From: JAUSPI01 sp964454305
GTDB lineage: Bacteria; Desulfobacterota; Syntrophia; Syntrophales; JADFWA01
Reading direction: 5' to 3'
Length of the DNA stretch: 62,600 nt
Assembly (NCBI GenBank): GCA_964454305.1
Contig: CAYVXX010000004.1
Span: forward strand, 1-62,600
This document shows, piece by piece, positions 30,974 through 40,299 of the stretch. Both the position numbers and the translations under genes were made by a program. Within the stretch, counting starts at the first letter, position 1, and each line of letters opens with the position of its first letter. The notes beneath the pieces were generated by a model. The model did not search any database. It had not been told where the DNA came from and worked only from the letters and a program-made list of their open reading frames with translations.

Positions 30974-33400
30974 ATGTTAGTCAGCCTTAGATGGCTTAAA
31001 GATTATGTTGATGTTGAATTAGGGCCGGGAGAACTTGCCGACAGGTTGACCATGGCGGGGCTTGAGGTGGATTCTGTGAGAGAGGTAGGTCCTGAATTTG
31101 CCAATATTGTTGTGGCAAAAATTCTTTCCATAAGACCTCATCCAGGTGCCGATAAACTTTCTTTGTGTGAAGTTACGACGGGAGATAAAACTTATTCCGT
31201 TGTGTGTGGTGCAAAGAACATGAACATCGGGGATATCGTTCCCTTGGCTTTGGTGGGTGCGACAATACCGGGCGGTTATACAATTAAAAGCTCTAAAATA
31301 AGGGGAGAAAAATCTTACGGGATGCTCTGTTCTGAAGATGAACTTGGACTCGGGGAAGATGCTTCTGGTATAATGATACTCCCTGAAGGGCTTTCTCCGG
31401 GTGAAGATTTAACAGATGCACTGGACTTGAAAGACACTGTTTTTGATATTGGAATCACGCCGAACCGTTCTGATTGCCTTGGTATTATCGGGATTGCAAG
31501 AGAAGTTGCTGTCATAACAGGTAAAAAACTCAGGTACCCGGGGATAGTAATTTCGGAATCGGAAGAGGATATTACGGACATTACCTCTGTAGAAATACTT
31601 AATCCAGACCTCTGTCCAAGGTATACCGCCAGATTAATCAAAAACGTCAATGTCAAACCTTCTCCACGCTGGATGCGATTGAGGCTTGAAGCCGTTGGCC
31701 TGCGTGCAATAAATAATATTGTTGACATAACAAACTTTGTGATGATGGAATTTGGTCAGCCCTTACATGCTTTTGATTTTCGTTTTCTCGAGGAGGGGAG
31801 GATTATTGTCCGTGGTGCACAAGAAGGAGAGGAATTTGTTTCTCTGGACGGAAAAAGAAGGATACTGAGGGCCGAGACCCTGATGATATGTGATGGTGTA
31901 AAACCGGTTGCGGTTGCCGGTATAATGGGGGGATTGAATTCGGAGGTTATAGACGATACAGAAACGGTACTTCTGGAAAGCGCTTATTTCGATCCGACCT
32001 CGATTCGAAAGACCTCCAAGTGGCTGGGGATGAGCACTGATGCATCTTTTAGATTCGAGCGAGGTGTAGATCCCGAAGGTGTGGTTAGGGCGTCGGCCAG
32101 GGCGGCCCAGTTGATTGCTGCCCTTTCGGGTGGAAAGATTTGCAAGAATTATATTGACAAATATCCCAAGAGGATAAAACCCGTAAAGAATATTCCTCTC
32201 AGAGTGAAAAAAGTAAATGAAATACTTGGAATTAAGGTAAAAGCCAGTGAAATAAAAAAAATCCTGAGAAACCTGGAGATGACCGTAAATAAGACAGAAA
32301 ATGGGAATTATCATGTAACTCCACCTACCTTTAGGGTAGATATTTCAAGGGAGATTGACCTAATTGAAGAGATTGTTAGAATATACGGATATGACAGTAT
32401 TCCCACATCTCTTCCGGCAGTTTCTATGAGATCCGATATAAGAAACGGTGAGAAGACGCTTGAAGATAAGATAAGAGACATCCTCAACGGACAGGGATAT
32501 TCCGAGGTAATAAATTATAGTTTTATTACCCCGGAGTCGGCAAATATACTTGGCCTGGAAAAAAATGACGAAGGAAGGAAATTTGTTATTATTAAAAATC
32601 CGCTTACAGAAGACCAATCGGTCATGAGAACTGGTCTGGTATATGGTCTTCTTGATACGATGAGAAAAAATATAAATGTTGGCTGTTTTGATCTCAAGAT
32701 ATTTGAGAAAGGAAAAGTATTTATATTACAAGAGAAAGGAGAACTTCCTCTCGAAAATGAGAGGATTGCAGGACTTATTACAGGTTCAAGGTATGACAAT
32801 CTCTGGTACTTCAAAGGATTACTTTCTGATTTTTACGACCTAAAAGGATGTGTGGAGAATCTTTTTGATGGGCTTATGATACAAAATGTAAAATTTAAAA
32901 CGGATGCCAATGTACCGTTCCTTCATCCAGGGATGTCCAGTGCAGTTTTCGTAGATAATAGGAAAATTGGGTTTGTGGGGGAGGTTCATCCGGAAATTCT
33001 CGAGAAGATGAGTTTAAAGAGAAGGGCTGTCGTTTTTGAGCTTGACTTCGACGTTCTTGCAGGACTTTATAATAATGCTGAAAGGGCGATCTACAGTGAA
33101 ATTCCCAAGTTTCCATCAATCACAAGGGATGTCGCTTTTTTAGTTGGCAAGGATGTTGAGGGCGGAAGAATACAGGACCTGGTTTTTGAGGAAAACGAAG
33201 AGTTGCTTGAAAAAGTGGTTGTTTTCGATGTATATTATGGAAAGAACATTCCTGATGGCATGAAAAGTCTTGCACTGAGGTTTATATATCGTTCTCCTGA
33301 TAAAACACTGACGGATGATGAAGTAGATAAGGTGCATAACAGGATAGCGGAAAGAATTGTTAATTTAACCAAGGCTAAAATCAGAGGGAAGGAAAACTGA
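30974..33400 (+). CDS. pheT: phenylalanyl-tRNA synthetase beta subunit
   Basis: An 808-residue protein with the N-terminal EMAP/OB-type tRNA-binding domain (IRPHPGADKLSLCEV, VVCGAKNMN), B3/B4 editing core (LEAVGLRAINNIVDITNFVM), B5 domains and the C-terminal ferredoxin-fold anticodon-binding domain (FPSITRDVAFLV, LTDDEVDKVHNRI). It partners pheS, 48 nt upstream; a TCAGC-type repeat lies in that gap. Confidence 0.97.
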   Translation: MLVSLRWLKDYVDVELGPGELADRLTMAGLEVDSVREVGPEFANIVVAKILSIRPHPGADKLSLCEVTTGDKTYSVVCGAKNMNIGDIVPLALVGATIPGGYTIKSSKIRGEKSYGMLCSEDELGLGEDASGIMILPEGLSPGEDLTDALDLKDTVFDIGITPNRSDCLGIIGIAREVAVITGKKLRYPGIVISESEEDITDITSVEILNPDLCPRYTARLIKNVNVKPSPRWMRLRLEAVGLRAINNIVDITNFVMMEFGQPLHAFDFRFLEEGRIIVRGAQEGEEFVSLDGKRRILRAETLMICDGVKPVAVAGIMGGLNSEVIDDTETVLLESAYFDPTSIRKTSKWLGMSTDASFRFERGVDPEGVVRASARAAQLIAALSGGKICKNYIDKYPKRIKPVKNIPLRVKKVNEILGIKVKASEIKKILRNLEMTVNKTENGNYHVTPPTFRVDISREIDLIEEIVRIYGYDSIPTSLPAVSMRSDIRNGEKTLEDKIRDILNGQGYSEVINYSFITPESANILGLEKNDEGRKFVIIKNPLTEDQSVMRTGLVYGLLDTMRKNINVGCFDLKIFEKGKVFILQEKGELPLENERIAGLITGSRYDNLWYFKGLLSDFYDLKGCVENLFDGLMIQNVKFKTDANVPFLHPGMSSAVFVDNRKIGFVGEVHPEILEKMSLKRRAVVFELDFDVLAGLYNNAERAIYSEIPKFPSITRDVAFLVGKDVEGGRIQDLVFEENEELLEKVVVFDVYYGKNIPDGMKSLALRFIYRSPDKTLTDDEVDKVHNRIAERIVNLTKAKIRGKEN

Positions 33401-33425
33401 AAATAAACGGATTTAGGAGGGAAAT

Positions 33426-33701
33426 GTGACTAAGATAGATATAGTTGAGGATGTGTGTGGCAAATTGGGTTTCTCAAAAAAGGATTCGGCTAAAATAGTA
33501 GAAGCGGTGTTTGATATAATGAAAGAAAATCTTACGCGTGGTGAAAAAATAAAGATTTCTGGATTTGGCAGTTTTGTTGTCAGAGAAAAGAAGGCACGGA
33601 AAGGGAGAAATCCTCAAACAGGGGATGAAATTGAGATTTCCGCCAGAAAAGTTTTAACATTTAAGTCGAGTCAGGTACTTAAGGGAGCGCTGAATGAATA
33701 A
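33426..33701 (+). CDS. ihfA: integration host factor alpha subunit
   Basis: A 91-residue HU/IHF family protein. The start is a GTG with GGAGGG immediately upstream. GFGSFVVREKKARKGRNPQT holds the DNA-bending arm, with the RNPQTG tip. The pheT-ihfA linkage, as in E. coli, supports the alpha-subunit assignment over HU. It probably bends DNA at promoters and recombination sites. Confidence 0.93.
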   Translation: MTKIDIVEDVCGKLGFSKKDSAKIVEAVFDIMKENLTRGEKIKISGFGSFVVREKKARKGRNPQTGDEIEISARKVLTFKSSQVLKGALNE

Positions 33702-33778
33702 ACTACATTAGTTGTCAGGGGGCAGTTATCGGTTGACAGCTGATTTTGGTTTTTTCCAATTCCCCAAGGGGGACAATA

Positions 33779-34117
33779 ATGGACGTGGAGATTCCCGACA
33801 AATCGTATTTCCGTATCGGTGAGGTCAGCAGGATACTCGGTGTGGAGCCTTATGTTGTAAGGTACTGGGAGTCTGAATTTAAGACGATAAAGCCTGTTCG
33901 GACAACGTCCGACCAGCGGCTGTATAGGAAAAAGGATGTAGAGGAATTAGTGACGATCAGGAATCTCTTATACTCTGAACAGTTTACTATAGCTGGTGCA
34001 AAGAAGAAGTTATCCAGGCTGAAGAGGGAAGATATCAGTGTATCCGAGGATAGCTACAGGGATCGGTTGGTACGTATCAAGAAAGAATTGTTGAAAATAA
34101 GAGAGATGGTAAGCTAA
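33779..34117 (+). CDS. MerR-family transcriptional regulator
   Basis: A 112-residue regulator with a MerR winged helix at the N-terminus (SYFRIGEVSRILGVEPYVVR onward) and a short coiled-coil dimerisation helix; no metal-binding cysteines or effector domain is present. ATG 33,779 is preferred, with AGGGGGACA just before it; the open frame extends 11 codons upstream. Small MerR proteins beside ihfA are frequent in deltaproteobacteria, function unknown. Confidence 0.88.
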   Translation: MDVEIPDKSYFRIGEVSRILGVEPYVVRYWESEFKTIKPVRTTSDQRLYRKKDVEELVTIRNLLYSEQFTIAGAKKKLSRLKREDISVSEDSYRDRLVRIKKELLKIREMVS

Positions 34118-34121
34118 AGAG

Positions 34122-34252
34122 CATTCAGCTATCAGCCGCCAGCTTTCAGCAAAAAAAACAAAAGATCAATCGGATAGGGGTAGCCCCGTATGGTTACCCC
34201 TACTTTTTTATTTTGCTGATCGCTGAATGCTGAATGCTGAATGCTGAATGCT
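34122..34252. repeat. palindromic TCAGC/GCTGA arrays around a terminator
   Basis: The left array (CATTCAGCTATCAGC and others, 34,122-34,150) is complementary to a right array of four perfect GCTGAAT units (34,222-34,249). A terminator lies between them. The structure separates the convergent merR-like and PxxKW genes. Confidence 0.8.
34176..34209. terminator. intrinsic terminator between convergent genes
   Basis: AGGGGTA (34,176-34,182) pairs with TACCCCT (34,195-34,201), followed by a T run at 34,204-34,209. On the minus strand T-rich DNA also follows the stem after a gap, so it may serve both genes. Confidence 0.75.
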
Positions 34253-34257
34253 TGTAA

Positions 34258-34545
34258 TTATCTTTTTGATCTCTTTGAGGCTTTTAACGGATTAATTTTT
34301 TGTGCAGCTACTATTGTACCTTTATCAAGGTGTGATGCCATAGGACATCCGCCGATAGCCCATTTGCTTACAGGATCAGGATAAATCATGCAGTATTTTC
34401 CAGTAGGACACTCTATAATCTTTGAGCAACCTTCACACTTATCAATGATTGGATGACAACTACCTCCATTAAATCCACACCCCTTCTTACTCATAAAAGC
34501 ACACTCAAATCCGATCTTTATACTTTGACAAACCATTTTAACCAC
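34258..34545 (-). CDS. PxxKW-family cysteine-rich protein
   Basis: A 95-residue protein with nine cysteines, including CGFNGGSC, CEGC and CPTGKYC, followed by YPDPVSKW, the motif that names the PxxKW family. It is probably a small metal-binding protein, possibly holding iron-sulfur or zinc; the family is mostly reported from deltaproteobacteria. The function is unknown. A good AAGGGGGTGG lies before the ATG. It is transcribed alone, divergent from the PTS genes. Confidence 0.83.
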   Translation of the reverse strand: MVKMVCQSIKIGFECAFMSKKGCGFNGGSCHPIIDKCEGCSKIIECPTGKYCMIYPDPVSKWAIGGCPMASHLDKGTIVAAQKINPLKASKRSKR

Positions 34546-34749
34546 CCCCTTTCTCGAATGTTTGAACGCAAAAAAAATACCGGCTAATATATCATTTTAA
34601 AACCGGTGAGGCTTCTTAACAAAAAAAAATGTTTTATGTCAAGAAAAAATTTCGATAGATATTGCACGGTGAGGGATTGACTTGATATAATAATCATGTT
34701 ACGCCAGTGCGGTTGAATTGATGGTGTACCGAGAGCAGGGGTTTAGAGA

Positions 34750-35529
34750 GTGGAGAACGAAATATCGCGTATTGATGAAAAGATAAGGCCAAAAAAACTC
34801 AATAGCGTTATGGTGAGAGTTTTTTTGAGATCTCTTCTTATCCAGTGTTCGTTAAATTTCTGGAGAATGCATAATCTTGGGTTTGTATTTTCCGCAATTC
34901 CTCTTGTCAAAAAATTGGGGAAAGACAGACATCAGGTTTCCAACATGCTGACCAGATATCTACAGTTTTTTAATACTAATCCCTATATGTCTGGGCCGGT
35001 TATTGGGTCTGTGTTGAGATTAGAGGAAGATTTTTTTGAAGATGGTAATTGTCCGGAAGCGGATAAGTTAAAGAATGCCCTTATGGGACCCTATGCGGCG
35101 GTGGGGGACTCTTTTTTCTGGGGTTCTCTGAAACCCTTTTCAGCCGTTGTAGGGGTTGCCCTGGCGATCAAAGGATTCCTTCTGGCTCCTCTGATTTTTC
35201 TTCTGATTTATAATCCTTTTCATATATGGGTCAGATTAAAGGGATTTGTTGAGGGGTATAGGAAAGGAAGGGAAGGCGTTGATTTTATCAGAATGACAGA
35301 TCTTCCTCGAATGTATAGAAAAATACGATGGTTATCGGTAATTTCACTTGGAATCCTTACATATCTTGCCTCTACAACTCATTCATATTCCAGTGTATTT
35401 TATTTTGAAGTAATGGAAAGGGTCTTGATATTGATTGTTGTCGGCCTTGTTTTTTTTATGATAAAAAAAGGAATATCACCTCTGAATATACTTTATGGGG
35501 TAACAATCCTATCTTTTGTGATATCATAA
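34750..35529 (+). CDS. PTS mannose-family IID component
   Basis: A 259-residue membrane protein of the mannose/fructose/sorbose PTS type. FLRSLLIQCSLNFWRMHNLG at the N-terminus, NTNPYMSGPVIGSVLRLEE and LMGPYAAVGDSFFWGSLKPF are diagnostic. IID normally acts with IIC as the sugar channel, but no IIA, IIB or IIC gene is adjacent. The start is a GTG at 34,750. HPr follows after 15 nt. In many deltaproteobacteria such partial systems are thought to regulate rather than transport. Confidence 0.88.
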   Translation: MENEISRIDEKIRPKKLNSVMVRVFLRSLLIQCSLNFWRMHNLGFVFSAIPLVKKLGKDRHQVSNMLTRYLQFFNTNPYMSGPVIGSVLRLEEDFFEDGNCPEADKLKNALMGPYAAVGDSFFWGSLKPFSAVVGVALAIKGFLLAPLIFLLIYNPFHIWVRLKGFVEGYRKGREGVDFIRMTDLPRMYRKIRWLSVISLGILTYLASTTHSYSSVFYFEVMERVLILIVVGLVFFMIKKGISPLNILYGVTILSFVIS

Positions 35530-35544
35530 TACTTTTGTTATATT

Positions 35545-35823
35545 ATGGGTAAAACGATAGAAACAAAAACCTTTACAATAAAAAATGAATTAGGTCTTCA
35601 TGCGAGGGTTGCAGCCATACTGGCTCGTGAGTCGGGCAGATTTAAATCAAAAATTTTTTTTGAAAGAGATGGGATGGAAGTTAATGGGAAAAGCCTCTTG
35701 GAAATCCTGACACTTGCCTGCCCAAAGGGGAGCAAGATAACGATCAGAGCGGAAGGAGAAGATGCACGTGGTGCCGTTGAGGGTCTTGGAATTCTGATAG
35801 AAGATAAGTTCGGAGAAAATTGA
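35545..35823 (+). CDS. ptsH: phosphocarrier protein HPr
   Basis: A 92-residue HPr. The phosphorylatable histidine is in LGLHARVAAIL; the residue after Arg is Val, where HPr proteins usually have Pro. The regulatory serine region NGKSLLEILTL is present, so HPr kinase control is possible, though no hprK lies in the window. The stop overlaps the ptsI start region, indicating coupling. Confidence 0.9.
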   Translation: MGKTIETKTFTIKNELGLHARVAAILARESGRFKSKIFFERDGMEVNGKSLLEILTLACPKGSKITIRAEGEDARGAVEGLGILIEDKFGEN

Positions 35824-37610
35824 TGAGCAGCGTTAACGAAGAAAAAAGAACAACTATACTTAAAGGCATCGGCGTATCTCCAGGTATAGCCATCGGAAAG
35901 GCCTGTGTGCTTGATCGCCTGGATGAAAGGAAGGTGTCCCGTTATAGATTAGATGACAGCAGGTTAGTTGCCAAAGAAACAAGAAGATTCAGGAAGGCCT
36001 TGAAGGAATCGGAAAAACAGCTTTTAGAAATCAAGAAAAAACTTGGCGATTATAAGGGAATAGAGTCATTTTATATTATTGATGTACATATCATGATTCT
36101 CAAGGATCGGATGTTGATTAAAGATACGATACGGAACATAAAAGATAAGTGTATCAATTCAGAGTGGGCACTCAGAATGACTATCGATAAGTATAGAGAA
36201 ATATTTAACATGGTGGAAGATGACTATCTCAGGGAGAGAATTAGTGATGTAGAGTATGTAGGACAGAGAATTTTGACAAACCTTGCAGGAAAAAAGCATG
36301 AAGTGATTTCCAATATTGGTGAAGATGTTGTGATTGTTGCGAGAGACCTTTCTCCGACCGATATAGCCCAGATGAAAGTCGAAAAAGTTTTGGGTTTTGC
36401 TACGGATGTCGGGGGCAAGACGTCCCATACGGCCATTGTGGCAAAGTCAATCGAAATCCCTGCGGTGGTTGGATTAGAAAAGGTTGTCAGTGAGGTTAGG
36501 AACGATGATGAGATTATTATTGATGGTATTTCCGGCTTCGTAATTATCAATCCGGATCCTGACATATTAAGACGATACCAAGACAAAAAGAAGCATTACC
36601 AGGTTATTGAAGAAAGCCTCCTTCAATATGCAGCTCTTCCTGCTCTGACGAAGGATAATTATAGGGTAGGAATAGGCGCAAATATTGAGTTTGTTGAAGA
36701 GATTCCATCGGCTGTTGCTCATGGAGCAGAGGAGGTTGGTTTGTTCAGGACTGAATACATTTATATTAATAAAAAACAGCTCCCTACTGAAGAGGAACAT
36801 TTCCTCAGTTACAAAAGTGTAATAGAGGGCAAGGGTATTAAAGAGTCAACCATCAGAACATTCGATCTCGGAGGTGATAAATTCTTTTCCGATTCCAAAT
36901 TGGTCATGGAGACAAACCCGCAGATGGGATTAAGGGCTATAAGGTTTTGTCTCAGGGAAGTCGAATTGTTTAAAATACAGTTGCGGGCTATTTTGCGTGC
37001 AAGTGCCTATGGTAAGACAAGAGTCATGTTCCCCATGATTTCAGGTGTAGGAGAGTTTCGGGATGCTAAGAAAATTTTTAACGGAGTGAAGGATGATCTT
37101 TTGGCAGAGGGAATTCCGTTTGCTAAGGGCATTGAGCTCGGTATAATGATAGAGATTCCGTCTGCTGCCATGGTTGTTGATGAATTGGCAAGAGAGGCGG
37201 ATTTCTTCAGCATCGGCACAAACGATCTCATTCAGTATGTTCTGGCAATTGACAGGGGTAATGAGCGGGTTTCTTATTTGTATGAACCTCTTCATCCCGC
37301 CGTGTTGAAGTTGATAAAACATATTGTTGATGCAGGGCATAAAGCCGGAATAAAGGTTGCCATGTGCGGGGAGATGGCAGGAGAGACTGCTTATACGATG
37401 ATTCTTCTCGGTCTTCAACTGGACGAGTTGAGCATGAATCCCCTGGCAATACCGCATGTAAAGAAGATCATACGCGAATCCAGTTTGTGGGAAGCCAAAG
37501 AGCTTTTAAAGAAAGTAATGACTTTTTCCACGGCGGCTGAAACTGAGGAGTTTGTGAGAAACTATATGACTCAACGATTTCCGGAAGATTTTCCGATAAA
37601 CGAACAGTGA
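35823..37610 (+). CDS. ptsI: PTS enzyme I (phosphoenolpyruvate-protein phosphotransferase)
   Basis: Enzyme I moves phosphate from PEP to HPr. The N-terminal phosphohistidine motif is GGKTSHTAIVAKS. The C-terminal PEP-binding barrel has GLFRTEYIYI, FFSIGTNDLIQYVLAIDRGN and the catalytic cysteine in VAMCGEMAG. There is no GAF domain, so this is PtsI rather than PtsP. The length, about 595 aa, is slightly over the typical 575. The start may be the ATG at 35,823 or one codon earlier (ATGATG). Confidence 0.94.
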   Translation: MSSVNEEKRTTILKGIGVSPGIAIGKACVLDRLDERKVSRYRLDDSRLVAKETRRFRKALKESEKQLLEIKKKLGDYKGIESFYIIDVHIMILKDRMLIKDTIRNIKDKCINSEWALRMTIDKYREIFNMVEDDYLRERISDVEYVGQRILTNLAGKKHEVISNIGEDVVIVARDLSPTDIAQMKVEKVLGFATDVGGKTSHTAIVAKSIEIPAVVGLEKVVSEVRNDDEIIIDGISGFVIINPDPDILRRYQDKKKHYQVIEESLLQYAALPALTKDNYRVGIGANIEFVEEIPSAVAHGAEEVGLFRTEYIYINKKQLPTEEEHFLSYKSVIEGKGIKESTIRTFDLGGDKFFSDSKLVMETNPQMGLRAIRFCLREVELFKIQLRAILRASAYGKTRVMFPMISGVGEFRDAKKIFNGVKDDLLAEGIPFAKGIELGIMIEIPSAAMVVDELAREADFFSIGTNDLIQYVLAIDRGNERVSYLYEPLHPAVLKLIKHIVDAGHKAGIKVAMCGEMAGETAYTMILLGLQLDELSMNPLAIPHVKKIIRESSLWEAKELLKKVMTFSTAAETEEFVRNYMTQRFPEDFPINEQ

Positions 37611-37681
37611 CATTAAGCAGGAAATAAGAAGCAGATTGATCAGACAAGGGCAGTAGTTCCTCAGTTTGTCCATAGGAATCC

Positions 37682-40273
37682 ATGTCAATCAAGTCAAAAA
37701 TCAAATCATGGACCACCGAAATCGGGGAATATTACTGTGGATCTCTGAACGAGCAAAACAGATTTTCATTGTTCGGATTATTCAGGGGAAGGCTATGCGG
37801 AGTAAAGTTAGCTGAAGAGCATGTTGAAGAGCTAAAGGATCTTTCAAAGAAGGGAATTACGGTTTACGTCCTTAAGAACAGGAGCCAGCTAAACTGCCTG
37901 ATCCTCCGGGAACTTTCATTCAGAAAAGGTATTCAAAGACCCGTCTATTGTCATGGAATTAACATGATCATATGGCAGCCTTTATCTTTGGTTGCCAGGG
38001 TTTTTCTTGCCCATTTTTTTCATTTCATCTTCAAAGGCACTATCCTTAATCCAGATAAAACAGAATATTTAAAACGTGTAACGGCAGATAAAAACAGCTC
38101 TATCATATATCTTCGTGATTCGGGATTTATAGGCAGCAGATATGGAAGTCCTATTGTCCAGCTGATAAGTGCACAAAAGGATCTGGATGTTCCAATCTAT
38201 CTGGTACCGGAACTGGTTGCATACGGCAGAAGAAGGGAAAAAAAGTATAAAACACTGATAAATATATTATTTGGGCAAAAAGAAAATCCTTGTGCGTTGA
38301 GAAGATTGATAACTTTCCTGAGAAACTCTAAAAAGGCGTCTGTAATATCTGCCAGACCGATCAATTTAGCTGAGTTTATCAAGGAAAACAGAGGGCTTTC
38401 CATGGAAAATGTTTCCTATCGCTTGAGGAGGGAGCTTATTGAAAGAATCGATGAGGAAAAAAGAGCGATTGTAGGGCCGGTTTTGAAATCCAGGGAAGAA
38501 ATTATCGGAATGGTTCTGAGGGACAATGAACTTGTCGGGTTCATGAAAGATGTGGCGGCAGAAAAGAAGAAAGATTATAGCAGGGTTGTTAAGGAGGCAG
38601 AGAAGCACCTACGTGAAATAGCAGCTGATTACAATGAAGCTTACATAGAGATTTGGTATAAAGTACTGACCTGGCTGTGGAACAATATATATGACGGTAT
38701 TGTTGTTGACAGGAAAGAACTTGTAAAAATAAGAGATGTTTCGAGGAAGATGCCTTTTATTATAATCCCCTGTCATCGGAGTCATATGGATTATCTCCTT
38801 TTGTCTTATATCTTTTACAAGCATAATATCCAGATGCCATTTATTGCCGCTGGAACTAATATGATGTTTGGGCCTTTCGGTCATATTTTAAGGAAATCCG
38901 GTGCCTTTTTTATGCGGAGAAGTTTCAAAGGAAACCCTTTTTACGGAGAAATCTTTGCTAAGTATTTGAAAGTACTGTTGAAAGAGGGACTTCCCCTCGA
39001 GTTTTTTATAGAGGGTGGGAGAAGCCGGACAGGCAAGATGGTTATGCCAAAGTACGGTTTGCTCTCTATGATAATCCAGGCCTATAAAGAAGGTGCCTGT
39101 GATGATCTGGCCATAATTCCTGTATTTATAGGATATGACAGGGTTTTGGAAGAGAAATCATATATGGCAGAACTGGGTGGTGCCCCTAAAGAAAAAGAAA
39201 AAATGTCGACAATCATCAAAGGCAGAAAGTTTCTCAAAAAACGCCACGGCAGGGTCTATATTAATATTGCTGAGCCTATATTGCTCAAGTCTTATCTTGC
39301 TTCTCATGAAAAATCTTTTGATGACATGTCTGTTTACGAGAGACAGAGTTTATACAGAAAGATAGGATATGATATTGTCAGTGAAATAAGTGAAGTGTCT
39401 GTGGTAACGCCTTTTTCTCTTATTGCCTTAGGACTTCTCAGTCATTACAAAAGGGGCATATCCCACGATGACTTGATGGGTATAGTAAACGAACTTTATG
39501 ACTATCTCGTCTTTAGAAACGTAAGCTTTTCTTTTGCCAACAGGAAGAAAGCTGTTGAGGATGCCCTCAACTTATTCGAATCATCCGGACTCATATCAAA
39601 GATGGGAGCAGAAGCAGATGAGGAAGAAGAATTTAGAGAAATTGTCTATTCACTTGTGGATGACAAGAGATTGAACCTGGAGTATTACAAAAATAATATC
39701 CTCCATTTTTTTCTTTCCCTCTCCTTTGTTGCCACCTCCATTCTGTCAAGCAGTGAGGATACTATACCTCTTTATCAAATCATGGAAGATTACAAGTTTT
39801 TTAAAGGAATTTTCCATCATGAGTTTGTTTTTGATTACAGGAAGGATGATGTTGATGAGGTCAACAGCATTTTATCATATATCCATGATAGGGGCATGAT
39901 TGTTGGTGAGGAACGGGGCAATGAGGCGTGGATCGAAGTAAAAGGGAAGGGAAGAACAAACTTGAGGCCTTTTGCCGGCCTTATACACAATTATATCGAA
40001 TCTTACTGGGTAGTAATCAGAGGGTGTTCCTATCTCAAAAAAGGGGGGAAATCGGGCAAGGATTTAATCAAAGAGATTCAGAGATTGGGAGTAAGAATGC
40101 ATAAAAAAGGAGAGGTATTAAGAGCGGAAGCCCTTTCTAAATCAAACTATCAAAATGCCATAGAATTTCTCATAGATGTAGAAACATTGTTCAAAGATGG
40201 GGAAACATATTGTCTTGCCCAAGAGAAAGCTCAGCTTGAGCTGCTTCGCCAAAGATTGTTCAAATACCTGTAA
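37682..40273 (+). CDS. plsB: glycerol-3-phosphate 1-O-acyltransferase (PlsB type)
   Basis: An 863-residue membrane-associated enzyme for the first step of phospholipid synthesis, using acyl-CoA or acyl-ACP. The acyltransferase blocks are clear: I IPCHRSHMDYLL (HX4D), II GAFFMRR, III EFFIEGGRSRTGK, IV IIPVFIGYD. The N- and C-terminal extensions are as in E. coli PlsB (807 aa), with a somewhat longer C-terminus. No Shine-Dalgarno is obvious at the chosen ATG. It ends 27 bp from a convergent glycosyltransferase gene. Confidence 0.93.
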   Translation: MSIKSKIKSWTTEIGEYYCGSLNEQNRFSLFGLFRGRLCGVKLAEEHVEELKDLSKKGITVYVLKNRSQLNCLILRELSFRKGIQRPVYCHGINMIIWQPLSLVARVFLAHFFHFIFKGTILNPDKTEYLKRVTADKNSSIIYLRDSGFIGSRYGSPIVQLISAQKDLDVPIYLVPELVAYGRRREKKYKTLINILFGQKENPCALRRLITFLRNSKKASVISARPINLAEFIKENRGLSMENVSYRLRRELIERIDEEKRAIVGPVLKSREEIIGMVLRDNELVGFMKDVAAEKKKDYSRVVKEAEKHLREIAADYNEAYIEIWYKVLTWLWNNIYDGIVVDRKELVKIRDVSRKMPFIIIPCHRSHMDYLLLSYIFYKHNIQMPFIAAGTNMMFGPFGHILRKSGAFFMRRSFKGNPFYGEIFAKYLKVLLKEGLPLEFFIEGGRSRTGKMVMPKYGLLSMIIQAYKEGACDDLAIIPVFIGYDRVLEEKSYMAELGGAPKEKEKMSTIIKGRKFLKKRHGRVYINIAEPILLKSYLASHEKSFDDMSVYERQSLYRKIGYDIVSEISEVSVVTPFSLIALGLLSHYKRGISHDDLMGIVNELYDYLVFRNVSFSFANRKKAVEDALNLFESSGLISKMGAEADEEEEFREIVYSLVDDKRLNLEYYKNNILHFFLSLSFVATSILSSSEDTIPLYQIMEDYKFFKGIFHHEFVFDYRKDDVDEVNSILSYIHDRGMIVGEERGNEAWIEVKGKGRTNLRPFAGLIHNYIESYWVVIRGCSYLKKGGKSGKDLIKEIQRLGVRMHKKGEVLRAEALSKSNYQNAIEFLIDVETLFKDGETYCLAQEKAQLELLRQRLFKYL

Positions 40274-40299
40274 ATTTATCTTTTACGAAATTATTAAAA

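Noticed and set aside
30149..32314. Antisense frames in pheS and pheT
   Set aside because: The sense strand encodes complete PheRS subunits; the antisense products look random.
34222..34249. GCTGAAT array considered as CRISPR or iteron origin
   Set aside because: Seven-bp units without spacers, paired with an inverse array around a terminator.
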